Positions 36,231 through 44,941 of a DNA stretch of 64,000 nucleotides are shown here, piece after piece. The DNA is taken from contig JAJZFA010000021.1 of NCBI GenBank assembly GCA_021805565.1, forward strand, positions 62,001-126,000, written 5' to 3'. The stretch is from Pseudomonadota bacterium (lineage in GTDB: Bacteria; Pseudomonadota; Alphaproteobacteria; Acetobacterales; Acetobacteraceae). Every line of letters starts with the position of its first letter. Position 1 is the first letter of the stretch. The notes beneath the pieces were generated by a model. It saw only the letters and a program-made list of their open reading frames with translations, was not told the DNA's origin and did no database searches. The translations under genes and the position numbers were made by a program.

Positions 36231-37517
36231 GTGAGTCCGTTGGCAAGCCAGCCGACCCTGTCGGGCCGCACCGCGGCGGCGGGCCGCCTGGCATTGATTG
36301 GCAAGCGGCGGGGACTGCGCGGCTTGCTGCCATTCGCCGGCCCCGCCGTGGTGGCGTCGATTGCCTACATGGACCCAGGCAATTTCGCGACCAACATTCA
36401 GGCGGGTGCCCGGCACGGCTATTTGCTGCTTTGGGTGGTTTTGCTCGCCAATCTCATCGCCATGCTGTTTCAGGCGCTATCGGCTCGTCTGGGCATCGTC
36501 ACGGGCTATTCCCTGCCGTCCCTGTGCCGCATGCATTTTCCGCGACCCCTGGTCATTGCCATGTGGCTGGTCAGCGAAGTGGCGGCGATGGCCACCGACC
36601 TCGCGGAATCGATCGGCGCCGCGATCGGCATCAGTGTGCTGTTCCATCTGCCGCTGCTGGCGGGCCTGCTGATCACCTTTGCCCTGACCCTGGCGCTGCT
36701 GCGTTTCCAATCGCGCGGGTTCCGGCCGATCGAGCTGATTATCGCCGGATTTGTCGGGATCATCGGCCTGTCTTACGTGATCGAACTATTCATCGCGCCG
36801 CCGGATTGGGGGCAGTTCTTCTATCACATGGCGGTGCCTCAACTCGCGGGGCCCGACAGTGTGACGCTGGCGGTGGGTATCGTCGGCGCGACGGTCATGC
36901 CGCACGCGATCTATCTGCATTCGGCTCTGGTCGCGAACCGCGTGGAATCGCGTTCGGACGCCGAACGCCGACGGCTGATCGGCTATTCCAATTTGGAAGT
37001 CCTGATCGCGCTCAGCCTTGCCGGGCTGGTCAATCTGGCGATGGTCGCGATGGCGGCCGCGATGTTCCACCAGGGCCATTCCGACGTGGGGGAAATCGAG
37101 ACCGCCTATCATACGCTGCTGCCGCTGATGGGCGTGGTGGCGGCAGGCGCGTTCATGGCGTCGCTGCTGGCATCCGGCCTGTCCAGTTCGGTCGTCGGCA
37201 CCATGGCCGGTCAGGTCATTATGCAGGATTTCGTTGGGGTCCGGATTCCGATGTGGGTGCGGCGTTCGGTAACGATGGCTCCGGCCGTGGTTGTCGTGGC
37301 GATGGGCGTGAACGCCACCGATGCGCTGGTCATCAGCCAGGTGGTGCTCAGCCTTGTGTTGCCGGTGCCAATGATCGCGCTGTTCGTGCTGACGGCGCGA
37401 CCCGGCCTGATGGGCGGCTTTGCCATCGGACCCGGGATGAAAGCGCTGATGACCGCGGGAACGGCGACCGTACTGGTTTTGAACGCGGTGCTGCTGTGGC
37501 AAAGCTTTGCCAATTAG
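36231..37517 (+). CDS. mntH: Nramp-family Mn2+/H+ symporter
   Basis: A 428-residue inner-membrane transporter with 11 hydrophobic segments. The metal-binding DPGN motif of helix 1 (YMDPGNFATN) and MPHAIYLHSAL of helix 6 are intact. It imports Mn2+ (and Fe2+) with protons. The start is uncertain: no ATG is available; GTG at 36231 is preferred because the GTG at 36177 lies upstream of the -10 box. Neither has a strong ribosome site. It is followed 26 bases later by mntR. Confidence 0.9.
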   Translation: MSPLASQPTLSGRTAAAGRLALIGKRRGLRGLLPFAGPAVVASIAYMDPGNFATNIQAGARHGYLLLWVVLLANLIAMLFQALSARLGIVTGYSLPSLCRMHFPRPLVIAMWLVSEVAAMATDLAESIGAAIGISVLFHLPLLAGLLITFALTLALLRFQSRGFRPIELIIAGFVGIIGLSYVIELFIAPPDWGQFFYHMAVPQLAGPDSVTLAVGIVGATVMPHAIYLHSALVANRVESRSDAERRRLIGYSNLEVLIALSLAGLVNLAMVAMAAAMFHQGHSDVGEIETAYHTLLPLMGVVAAGAFMASLLASGLSSSVVGTMAGQVIMQDFVGVRIPMWVRRSVTMAPAVVVVAMGVNATDALVISQVVLSLVLPVPMIALFVLTARPGLMGGFAIGPGMKALMTAGTATVLVLNAVLLWQSFAN

Positions 37518-37543
37518 GCGGACATTGGGGCAATAAGCAGTTC

Positions 37544-38002
37544 ATGTCAGTCCCCTCGGTCGCCCCTTCGATACAACCCGCCCAGGCGCTGCCGGCGGAA
37601 CCGACGCAGGCCAGCCGCTTCGGCAAGGCGCGATCCGCCCAATCCGGGGCGCTGCTGGAAGATTATGTCGAACTGATCTCCGACCTGCTGGCCAGCGGCG
37701 GCGAGGCTCGGCCGACCGATATCGCCCGGCGGTTCGGTGTGGCGCATGCAACGGCGATCAAAACGATCGGGCGCCTGAAACGAGAAGGGCTGGCAGTCGC
37801 CAAGCCCTATCGCGGGGTGTTTCTGACCGAGGCCGGGGACCACCTGGCCGCCCGTGTCCGTGCCCGGCATCGCGTGGTGGTCGATTTGCTCCTGGCGCTG
37901 GGGGTGCCATGCGAGGCGGCGGAGTCCGATGCCGAGGGAATCGAACATCACGTGTCCGATGCGACCCTGGCGGCATTCGCGCGGTTTTTGGCGCAGGGAT
38001 AG
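37544..38002 (+). CDS. mntR: DtxR-family manganese-responsive repressor
   Basis: A 152-residue regulator. A 35-residue Ala/Pro-rich head precedes the winged HTH (EDYVELISDLLASGG ... RPTDIARRFGVAHATAIKTIGRLKREGL). The second domain carries the metal ligands in CEAAESDAEGIEHHVSD. It lacks the C-terminal SH3-like domain of DtxR/IdeR, as MntR does. Co-transcribed with mntH; predicted to bind the palindrome at 36154. Confidence 0.9.
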   Translation: MSVPSVAPSIQPAQALPAEPTQASRFGKARSAQSGALLEDYVELISDLLASGGEARPTDIARRFGVAHATAIKTIGRLKREGLAVAKPYRGVFLTEAGDHLAARVRARHRVVVDLLLALGVPCEAAESDAEGIEHHVSDATLAAFARFLAQG

Positions 38003-38090
38003 CCCGCTATCGGCGGTATGATCGCGCCCACCCAGGTTCCCGCGTCACAACGGCGTCCGGGTCGTGCTGGCGGCGCGGCGCAACACGATA

Positions 38091-38109
38091 GAATGTTGAC
38101 GAAACATTC
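38091..38109. promoter_or_regulatory. Inverted repeat overlapping a -35 box before lpxR
   Basis: GAATGTT (38091-38097) and AACATTC (38103-38109) form a 7-bp inverted repeat with a 5-base centre. TTGACG at 38096-38101 inside it is a possible -35 box; the -10 at 38119 (TCATGT) is poor. It lies 55 bases before lpxR and is a candidate repressor site. Confidence 0.45.
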
Positions 38110-38163
38110 ACTAACCTCTCATGTCTGTCTCCCTGTCCATTCTCATTTTCGAAGTGCCATTTC

Positions 38164-39156
38164 ATGAATTCCCGGACTTTGGCCGTTCTTAGCGTGACAT
38201 TCGGTCTGCCGGCGTGGGGCGCGCAGGCGCAACTCGCTGCCGATCCCCATTCCATATGGACCATTCAGGACGAAAACGCGTCGATCACGACGGGAAGGCC
38301 GCCAGATCGCTTTTATGTGAACGGCTTGGATATCGGATGGTTTTCCCCCACCGGGGATGTGCCGGACGCACTGGCCGGGGTTGGCCGGGCGTTGTGGGAC
38401 AGCGGACAGCAGCGAGTAGGCTTCGATCTGACGCAGCAGATTTACACGCCCGCCGGCACGACATCCGTGGTTCCGAACGCTTACGACAGGCCTTACGCGG
38501 GGGTCCTGCTGGGTAACTTCTCGCTGATGAGCGACACCGAGGATACCAGAAGCACACTAACGGCCAGCTTCGGCCTTGTCGGCCCCGGAGCGGGCGCCGA
38601 ACAGGTGCAAAACGGGTTTCACAACCTTATCGGCCAGAATCATACCGTCGGATGGGGTGGCCAGATCGCGAATACGCCGGTCGCCGAATTGCTGCACGAA
38701 CGCATTTGGCGCCTGCCCATGGGCACGGTGGCCGGCCTGGAAACCGACGCCCTGCCGTCGCTGACGGTCGCCATCGGCGATCTCCGGGACTACGTCCAGA
38801 CCGGTGTGCTGTTCCGCTTCGGACAGGGCCTGGACTCCGATTTCGGGGTGCCGCGCCTGCGCCCCGGCCAAAGCGGCGGCGATGTGTTTGTGCCGACCCG
38901 GCCGTTCGCATGGTATGTGTTCGCCGGGGCGGACGGTCAGGCCGTCGGCTATGACCTGCTGCTGCAATCGGCGCCGTTTCGTTCCGGTCCGCATGTTTCG
39001 GCGGTGTGGGACGTGGGGGAAATGCAAGCCGGGTTCGCGGTCATGGCCTATGGTATGCGTCTGACCTTTGCTTATGTCGCCCAGACCCAGACGTTCAACG
39101 GGCAGACCGGCGGCTTGCACCAATTCGGTTCGGCTGCCCTGTCGGTTCGCTTTTAA
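38164..39156 (+). CDS. lpxR: Lipid A 3'-O-deacylase, LpxR family
   Basis: A 330-residue outer-membrane beta-barrel (DUF2219). Signal peptide residues 1-22 (LAVLSVTFGLPAWGAQAQ). NASITTGRPPDRFYVNGLDIG near 38-58, the NAYDRPYAGVLLGNF segment and NLIGQNHTVGWGGQ match LpxR, which removes the 3'-acyloxyacyl group of lipid A at the outer membrane. It ends in LSVRF, with the terminal Phe expected for BamA insertion. Likely effect: lipid A remodelling. Confidence 0.88.
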   Translation: MNSRTLAVLSVTFGLPAWGAQAQLAADPHSIWTIQDENASITTGRPPDRFYVNGLDIGWFSPTGDVPDALAGVGRALWDSGQQRVGFDLTQQIYTPAGTTSVVPNAYDRPYAGVLLGNFSLMSDTEDTRSTLTASFGLVGPGAGAEQVQNGFHNLIGQNHTVGWGGQIANTPVAELLHERIWRLPMGTVAGLETDALPSLTVAIGDLRDYVQTGVLFRFGQGLDSDFGVPRLRPGQSGGDVFVPTRPFAWYVFAGADGQAVGYDLLLQSAPFRSGPHVSAVWDVGEMQAGFAVMAYGMRLTFAYVAQTQTFNGQTGGLHQFGSAALSVRF

Positions 39157-39214
39157 GCGCGGCTATGGCCGTGTTCGGCGATTTTCGCGCTGGATTGCGG
39201 CGCCGGGCATGACG

Positions 39215-39338
39215 TAAGCCATTGTTCCAGCGGGCAGCTTTATCGAGGTGCTGACGCACTTATGGCCGATGCTGCGATAAGCTATTGTTCCAGCGGGCAG
39301 CATTATCGGCGTGCTGACGCACTTATGGCCGATGCTGC
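39215..39338. repeat. Two tandem 61-bp repeats, each able to form a hairpin
   Basis: Copy 1 is 39215-39275 and copy 2 is 39278-39338, period 63 bp, with about four mismatches. In copy 2 GCAGCAT-TA-TCGGC pairs with GCCGATGCTGC around an inner GTGC-TGAC-GCAC hairpin; copy 1 is slightly less perfect. They sit between the convergent lpxR and DUF3576 genes and could terminate both transcripts, but lack T runs. They may belong to a dispersed family of intergenic palindromic units. Confidence 0.85.
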
Positions 39339-39339
39339 C

Positions 39340-39864
39340 CTAACCCGCCCGGCGTGTCTGCGACCGCATACGGCGCGCCGTGGCCAAAACCTTGTTTTCC
39401 AGGTCGGCCACGGTGGACGGGGCTACGTCCGCACTGACCCACTGACCGTTTTGAAGCACCTGGCGGTTGATGTTCATCCGGATCGCGTCGCTGCGCAAAG
39501 CCCGGCTGAGGATATAAACCGATGCCTTGAACCGTTCGTTCACAACACCAGGCGGGCTGTACCAGTCGGTGATGATGACGCCGCCGAAGGGATCCGCCGA
39601 TATCAGCGGCATGAATCCGATGGTATCCAATGCCCCTCGCCATAGAAAGGCATTGACACCGATGCCCCCGCCATCCTGATCCTTGGCGCTGCCCGCACCG
39701 CCGGACTGTGCCGCCGACAAATCGCTCTCGCTGCCTGCCCCCAGCCCATCGAAGGCAGGTGCGGACGATCCCGATTTAAGCGCGCCGGATGTACAACCCA
39801 CGACCGCCAGCCCGGCAATGAGGGCCGAGGCACGAAACGCCGCGTCGAACGGATATGTACGCAT
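39340..39864 (-). CDS. DUF3576-type lipoprotein
   Basis: A 174-residue protein. The N-terminus has a lipoprotein signal with lipobox LAVVGC. The mature part begins with a Gly/Ser-rich spacer, then GVNAFLWRGALDTIGFMPLISADPFGGVIITDWY and KASVYILSRALRSDAIRMNI, characteristic of the alphaproteobacterial DUF3576 family. It is probably inserted in the outer membrane by the Lol system; molecular role unknown. The ATG at 39862-39864 is chosen since it gives a compact signal; earlier ATGs exist. Confidence 0.82.
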   Translation of the reverse strand: MRTYPFDAAFRASALIAGLAVVGCTSGALKSGSSAPAFDGLGAGSESDLSAAQSGGAGSAKDQDGGGIGVNAFLWRGALDTIGFMPLISADPFGGVIITDWYSPPGVVNERFKASVYILSRALRSDAIRMNINRQVLQNGQWVSADVAPSTVADLENKVLATARRMRSQTRRAG

Positions 39865-40031
39865 TGCGATAATTTGCCTGGGCATTGTTGGGTCTAGCAT
39901 TAAGATATCTAGCGTTACGCGGACGAGCGGGCAATCGGCATTTGACGGAGCGGTCATCCGCTGCCGGCAGGCTTGGCGGGGCAGCCCCTAATCGCGTCAA
40001 AGCATACCGTCGCGGCGTGCGTAAACCGGCC

Positions 40032-41123
40032 TTAAACCGCCAAAGGCCGGGCGGCCATGGCCTCCCGCAGCGCATCCAGCGGCACCAGCGCCCCATCGCG
40101 CTCGAAATGCCAGAATGTCCAGCCATTGCAACTCGGTGCGTTCTGCAACAGCGCGCCCACCTTGTGGATCGATCCACGGACATCGCCTGCGCTGAGCGAC
40201 CCGTCCGGCCCGACCATCGCGGTGATGCGGCGCTGACGATCGAAGACCGGGGTACCGGGTGAAATCAGCCCCTGCTCGACCAGGCTGCCGAACGGAATAC
40301 GCGGCGCTTCCCGTTTGGTGGGCTGCGACGTGGCGCCCTCGATCGAGATCGGCTTCTCCCGCCGTACCCGGCCGATGGCTGCCTCGGCGTAATCCGGATG
40401 GCGCTCGATACCGATAAAATGCCGCCGCAGACGCTTCGCCACGGCGGGTGTGGTGCCGGTGCCGGTAAACGGGTCCAGCACGATGTCATCCTGGTTGGTG
40501 CTGGCCAGCAGCACACGATGCAACAGCGCTTCTGGTTTTTGCGTCGGGTGCAATTTCAGGCCATGCGCGTTGCGCAGCCGCTCCGGCCCCGTGCAAAGCG
40601 GGAAAAACCAGTCGCTGCGCATCTGCACGTCGTCGTTGAGCGACTTCATCGCCTGATAATTGAACCGGTAGCGGGAATTCCGGCCCTTGGCCGCCCAGAT
40701 CAGCGTTTCGTGCGCGTTGGTGAAGCGGCGGCCGCGAAAATTCGGCATCGGGTTGGATTTCCGCCAGATCACGTCGTTGAGGATCCAGAACCCCAAATCC
40801 TGCAGGATGCCGCCAATGCGAAAAATGTTGTGATAGGCACCGATCACCCACAGCGTGCCATCCTTGCGCAACAGCCGGTGACATTCCGTCAGCCAGTCCC
40901 GGGTAAACGCATCGTAAGCAGCGAAATCGGTGAAACGGTCCCAGTCCTCATCGACGCCATCCACCAGGCTGTCGTCCGGACGCCGCAGTTCGCCCCGCAG
41001 TTGCAGGTTGTACGGCGGATCGGCGAAGACGCAATCGACCGATGCCGACGGCAGCATGCGCATCAACGGCACGCAATCGCCCCGCAAAATCTGGTCCAGT
41101 GGCAATTCGAGCGTGAGGTCCAA
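40032..41123 (-). CDS. ccrM: Cell-cycle DNA (adenine-N6) methyltransferase CcrM
   Basis: A 363-residue beta-class N6-adenine methyltransferase. DPPYNL at 35-40, the SAM motif DPFTGTGTT at 217-225, and the C-terminal extension (about 280-360, SPGTPVFD ... NGWTFWHF) typical of CcrM. It methylates GANTC in the alphaproteobacterial cell cycle. The start appears to be TTG (41121-41123), giving MDLTLELPLDQILRGDC; the first ATG would cut into the catalytic core. A weak GGAA lies upstream. Confidence 0.95.
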   Translation of the reverse strand: MDLTLELPLDQILRGDCVPLMRMLPSASVDCVFADPPYNLQLRGELRRPDDSLVDGVDEDWDRFTDFAAYDAFTRDWLTECHRLLRKDGTLWVIGAYHNIFRIGGILQDLGFWILNDVIWRKSNPMPNFRGRRFTNAHETLIWAAKGRNSRYRFNYQAMKSLNDDVQMRSDWFFPLCTGPERLRNAHGLKLHPTQKPEALLHRVLLASTNQDDIVLDPFTGTGTTPAVAKRLRRHFIGIERHPDYAEAAIGRVRREKPISIEGATSQPTKREAPRIPFGSLVEQGLISPGTPVFDRQRRITAMVGPDGSLSAGDVRGSIHKVGALLQNAPSCNGWTFWHFERDGALVPLDALREAMAARPLAV

Positions 41124-41213
41124 GACCCGTTTCCAACCTTGTCAATGCCGCAATGGCGCGCCATCGTGACTGGCCGTCCGAAGTCAGGTCAATCCGCAAT
41201 CGTCAAATTGTTT

Positions 41214-41242
41214 GCTCAAAGGGGAAATGATCCCGTTTGAGC
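41214..41242. promoter_or_regulatory. Hairpin upstream of ccrM
   Basis: GCTCAAA (41214-41220) pairs with TTTGAGC (41236-41242), and inside it GGGA pairs with TCCC around a 5-base loop, with one G-G mismatch between stems. It lies about 90 bases upstream of ccrM and 160 upstream of the next plus-strand gene. There is no matching T run on the minus strand. It could be an operator or a barrier between the two divergent units. Confidence 0.5.
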
Positions 41243-41401
41243 GTTTTCCCGCAATGGCGGAAATGGCGAAAAGCTACTGACAGGTGCGCCAGCGACCGCG
41301 GCACCAACTGGGTAGCCACGCCGCCCTGCCCTCCCTCGGCTTGCCCGGATGGCGCACCGAGCCTAGGGTTCGGGCGGTGTAGTGCAACGCGGAGACACAC
41401 C

Positions 41402-41815
41402 ATGGCCGACGTCCCCAATCGTCCGGAATATCAGAGCGACCTGTTCAGGAAGGGGCTCGCCGTCCGCCGCGAAGTGCTGGGCGCCGACTATGTGGACGGA
41501 GCCCTGGCCCGCGCCGACGATTTCAATGCGGTGTTCCAGCAGATGACGACCGAGATGGCCTGGGGCATGTGCTGGACCCGGCCGGGCCTGGATCGCAAAA
41601 CGCGCAGCATTATCAACCTCGGCATGCTGTCCGCGCTCAATCGCGGCGCCGAACTGCGGCTGCACCTGAAGGCGGCTCTCACCAACGGCGTGTCCCGCGA
41701 TGAAATCAAGGAAGTCCTGATTCAGGTGGGTGGCTACTGCGGCATCCCCGCCGCGCTGGAGGCGTTCAAGATCGCCACCGAGGTGTTCAAGGAAGCCGAT
41801 GCGGCGAAAGGATAA
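41402..41815 (+). CDS. Carboxymuconolactone decarboxylase family protein
   Basis: A 137-residue CMD-domain protein: RADDFNAVFQQMTTEMAWG, RPGLDRKTRSIINLGML and NRGAELRLHLKAAL ... GGYCGIPAALEAF. This is the gamma-carboxymuconolactone decarboxylase group (PcaC-like), although many members act as peroxidase-like AhpD relatives or have unknown roles. No pca genes are nearby. GGAG lies nine bases before the ATG. It precedes the HIBADH-like gene by 6 bases. Confidence 0.88.
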   Translation: MADVPNRPEYQSDLFRKGLAVRREVLGADYVDGALARADDFNAVFQQMTTEMAWGMCWTRPGLDRKTRSIINLGMLSALNRGAELRLHLKAALTNGVSRDEIKEVLIQVGGYCGIPAALEAFKIATEVFKEADAAKG

Positions 41816-41821
41816 ACGAGC

Positions 41822-42724
41822 ATGACCACATCGGTCGGGTTCGTCGGCGTCGGCAACATGGGCTGGGGTATGGCGGCGTGTCTGGTGAAGGCGGGGTTCG
41901 CGGTCAACATCAACGACTCCCGCCGGGAAATCGCCAACAATTTCGTCCAGCAGGTCGGCGGGTTCGCCCCCGACACGCTGCGCCAACTGGCCGAAACCTC
42001 GGACGTGATTATCGCGATGCTGCCGACCAGCGCGATCGTGGAACGGGTGTTGGCGGAAGGCGACGACAACCTGTTCGCCGGCATGAAACCCGGCAGCATC
42101 GTCATCGACATGAGTTCGGGCGTGCCGTCCGTTACGCAGCGTCTGGCCGAACAGGTGGCGGCGCTTGGCGGCACCTTGATCGACGCACCAGTATCGGGCG
42201 GGATACCGCGCGCGAAGACCGGGCAACTGGCTATCATGGTGGGCGGCGATACGGCAACCATCGACAAGGCGATGCCGGTGCTGTCCGCCATGGGCACGTC
42301 GGTGCTTCGAACCGGCGCCGTTGGATCGGGTCAGGCCATGAAGGCGCTGAACAATATGGTCAGCACCGGCGGGTTTCTAATCGGAATCGAGGCGCTGCTG
42401 ATCGGCCAGCGTTTTGGCCTGGACCCGGCGGTCATGACCGATGTCCTGAACGCCGCCACCGGCATGAACAACTCTACCCAAAAGAAATTCCGGCAGTTCG
42501 TGTTGTCACGGAAATTCGATGCGGGCTTCACTATGGGATTACTGGCAAAGGATCTGTCGATCGCCATGCAGGTAGGGCGGGAAACCGGAACGGCAGCCCC
42601 GCTGTCGGCGATGGTCAACGAAATCATCGTGTCCGCACAGGCTCGGTTTGGTTCGAATGCGGATCATACTGAGATGGCGAAACTCTGCGAATTGCTCGCC
42701 GGATCGGAATTGGAAGCCGGCTGA
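41822..42724 (+). CDS. NAD(P)-dependent beta-hydroxyacid dehydrogenase (HIBADH/GarR family)
   Basis: A 300-residue two-domain enzyme. Cofactor loop GFVGVGNMGWGMA, substrate loop DAPVSGGIPRAKTGQLAIMVGG, and the catalytic Lys in QAMKALNNMVSTG are all present. Members reduce or oxidise 3-hydroxyisobutyrate, tartronate semialdehyde and similar beta-hydroxyacids. With the CMD gene it may serve breakdown of an aromatic or branched acid. Its stop overlaps the cdh start (TGATG). Confidence 0.92.
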   Translation: MTTSVGFVGVGNMGWGMAACLVKAGFAVNINDSRREIANNFVQQVGGFAPDTLRQLAETSDVIIAMLPTSAIVERVLAEGDDNLFAGMKPGSIVIDMSSGVPSVTQRLAEQVAALGGTLIDAPVSGGIPRAKTGQLAIMVGGDTATIDKAMPVLSAMGTSVLRTGAVGSGQAMKALNNMVSTGGFLIGIEALLIGQRFGLDPAVMTDVLNAATGMNNSTQKKFRQFVLSRKFDAGFTMGLLAKDLSIAMQVGRETGTAAPLSAMVNEIIVSAQARFGSNADHTEMAKLCELLAGSELEAG

Positions 42725-43482
42725 TGCGACTTTCGCTGACTTTGCTGCTGGGGTTGACTGCCATACCGGCCGCGGCCGATGCGTCCGACCCGTCCGCCCT
42801 GTGGACAATCGTCAGCGGCCAGTGCGTGCCGCACGAACAGACCGCAAGCGACCCATCGCCTTGTTCCGAAGTCGATTTGTCCGAGGGTGCCGCGAAAGGC
42901 TTCGCCGTGTTGAAGGACAAGCGCGGCGTCGCGCAGTTTCTGCTGATCCCAACAGCGCGAATTAGCGGCATCGACGACCCGGCCATATTGGCGCCGGGTG
43001 CGACCAACTACTGGGACGCGGCGTGGCAGTCGCGGTATTTCGTGGAAGACCGCCTGCACACGCCGCTGCCGCGCGATAACGTCGCACTGGCGATCAACTC
43101 CGCCGATGGCCGGACGCAGGACCAGTTACATATCCATATCGACTGCATGCGCCCCGATGTCCGGCAAGCCATCGCCGCGAATCTCGATAAGATCGCCGCG
43201 GTTTGGACGCCGTTCCCGGTGCCGCTGGCCGGCCATCGCTACCGGTCCATCCGAATCGACCAGGAAACACTCGACGGGGTGAACCCGTTCCGCATACTGG
43301 CCGATAAAGATCCGCATGCGATGGCCGATATGGGCAAACAGACGCTGGTCCTGGCCGGTGCCACCTTTGCCGGCGGCAATCCAGGGTTCGTTCTGCTGAA
43401 CGACCAGTCCGATCCGGCAACGGGCGACCGGGCGTCTGGCGAGGAACTACAGGACCACACCTGTTCTGGGGTCGCGCGCTAG
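42724..43482 (+). CDS. cdh: CDP-diacylglycerol diphosphatase
   Basis: A 252-residue HIT-like enzyme. Signal-like N-terminus (LSLTLLLGLTAIPAAADA), SALWTIVSGQCVP, the segment LLIPTARISGIDDP and the catalytic LHIHIDC histidines define the CDP-DAG pyrophosphatase family, which splits CDP-diacylglycerol into CMP and phosphatidate at the membrane. It is translationally coupled to the HIBADH-like gene, although no metabolic link is evident. Confidence 0.88.
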   Translation: MRLSLTLLLGLTAIPAAADASDPSALWTIVSGQCVPHEQTASDPSPCSEVDLSEGAAKGFAVLKDKRGVAQFLLIPTARISGIDDPAILAPGATNYWDAAWQSRYFVEDRLHTPLPRDNVALAINSADGRTQDQLHIHIDCMRPDVRQAIAANLDKIAAVWTPFPVPLAGHRYRSIRIDQETLDGVNPFRILADKDPHAMADMGKQTLVLAGATFAGGNPGFVLLNDQSDPATGDRASGEELQDHTCSGVAR

Positions 43483-43504
43483 CGCCTTGCCCCTGAAATG
43501 CCTG

Positions 43505-44935
43505 TCAGCTTCCGGCAAGACCGCTGCCAACCATCGCCGCCGGATCGACGATGCGATCGAAGTCCTCCGCCGAAATGGCACCCGACCGGATCGCGGCTTG
43601 CCTCAATGTCAGATCCTCCGCCATCGCGGTGTGCGCGATATCCGACGCCTTGTCATAGCCGATCGCGGGCGACAGCGCCGTTACCAGCATCAGCGACTCG
43701 CTGACATGCTGGCTTATGCGTTTTTCGTTCAGCCGTGTTCCGTCCACCGAGTACAGCCGGAATTTCTCGGCCCCGTCGGCGAGAATGCGCGCGCAATGCA
43801 GAACGTTGTTCACGATGATGGGCCGCATTGTGTTGAGTTCGAAATTGCCCTGGCTGCCGGCGAACGCGACGGCGGTATCTTCGCCGATGACCTGAATGCA
43901 GATCATGACAATGGCCTCGCACTGAGTTGGATTGACCTTTCCCGGCATGATCGACGATCCTGGTTCGTTATCTGGAAGCAATAACTCGCCCAGGCCGCAG
44001 CGCGGGCCGGATGCCAGCCAGCGCATGTCGTTGGCGATCTTCATCAGCGCCACCGCCAGCCCGCGCAACGCGGCCGATGTGCGGGTCATCGCGTCCAGCG
44101 ATCCTTGCGCGGCAAACTTGTTCGGTGCCGTTACGAATGGCCTGCCGGTCAGTTCGGCGATGCGGGCGGCGATTTTGACGCCAAATCCCGGCGGGGCGGT
44201 CAGGCCGGTGCCCACGGCGGTCCCCCCGGCCGCCAGTTCGTACAACCCGCGCCGGCTGGCTTCGATGTCGCGGATCGCGTCGCGCAACTGATGCGCGTAG
44301 CCCGACCATTCCTGCCCCACTGTCAGCGGCACCGCGTCTTCCAGATGGGTCCGGCCGATTTTCACGATCCCCATCCAGGCCCGGGCCTTGTCCTCGATCG
44401 CGCGGGCAAGGGCATCGATTTGCGGCAGTAACAGAGTGTCCAGCATCGTCACCGTGGCGATATGCATCGCCGCCGGAAAAGTATCGTTGCTGGACTGGCA
44501 CATATTGACATGGTCGTTCGGATGCACCGGCGTCTTGGTGCCAAGGGTGCCGTCGAGAAGCTGGATCGCCCGGTTCGCGATGACCTCGTTCAGATTCATG
44601 TTGGATTGCGTGCCGGAACCGGTCTGCCACACATAGAGCGGAAAATGCGCGTCCAGCGCCCCGGCGATTACTTCGTCCGCCGCCTGAACGATCGCGTGGG
44701 CTTTGTCCGGCGCCAGCCGTCCGTCCGCCGCGTTCACCTCCGCCGCGGCCTTTTTGACGATGCCGTATGCGCGCGACAGTTCTTTGGGCATAAGGTCGTT
44801 GCCGATGGAAAAGTGATGCAGGCTACGCTGGGTTTGCGCGCCCCAGTACCGGTCCGCCGGCACCCGAACGGCGCCCATCGAGTCGGTTTCGGTCCGTGTT
44901 CCGGTCGCCTCGATACCGATGGGGACGGTATGCAT
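43505..44935 (-). CDS. fumC: Class II fumarate hydratase
   Basis: A 476-residue fumarase/aspartase-superfamily enzyme. TETDSMGAVRVPADRYWGAQTQR at the N-terminus, GSGTQSNMNLNEVIANRA, and the superfamily signature GSSIMPGKVNPTQCE are intact. It interconverts fumarate and malate in the TCA cycle without an iron-sulfur cluster. It is convergent with cdh (22-base gap). A small open frame ends six bases upstream of its ATG. Confidence 0.96.
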   Translation of the reverse strand: MHTVPIGIEATGTRTETDSMGAVRVPADRYWGAQTQRSLHHFSIGNDLMPKELSRAYGIVKKAAAEVNAADGRLAPDKAHAIVQAADEVIAGALDAHFPLYVWQTGSGTQSNMNLNEVIANRAIQLLDGTLGTKTPVHPNDHVNMCQSSNDTFPAAMHIATVTMLDTLLLPQIDALARAIEDKARAWMGIVKIGRTHLEDAVPLTVGQEWSGYAHQLRDAIRDIEASRRGLYELAAGGTAVGTGLTAPPGFGVKIAARIAELTGRPFVTAPNKFAAQGSLDAMTRTSAALRGLAVALMKIANDMRWLASGPRCGLGELLLPDNEPGSSIMPGKVNPTQCEAIVMICIQVIGEDTAVAFAGSQGNFELNTMRPIIVNNVLHCARILADGAEKFRLYSVDGTRLNEKRISQHVSESLMLVTALSPAIGYDKASDIAHTAMAEDLTLRQAAIRSGAISAEDFDRIVDPAAMVGSGLAGS

Positions 44936-44941
44936 GGTATT

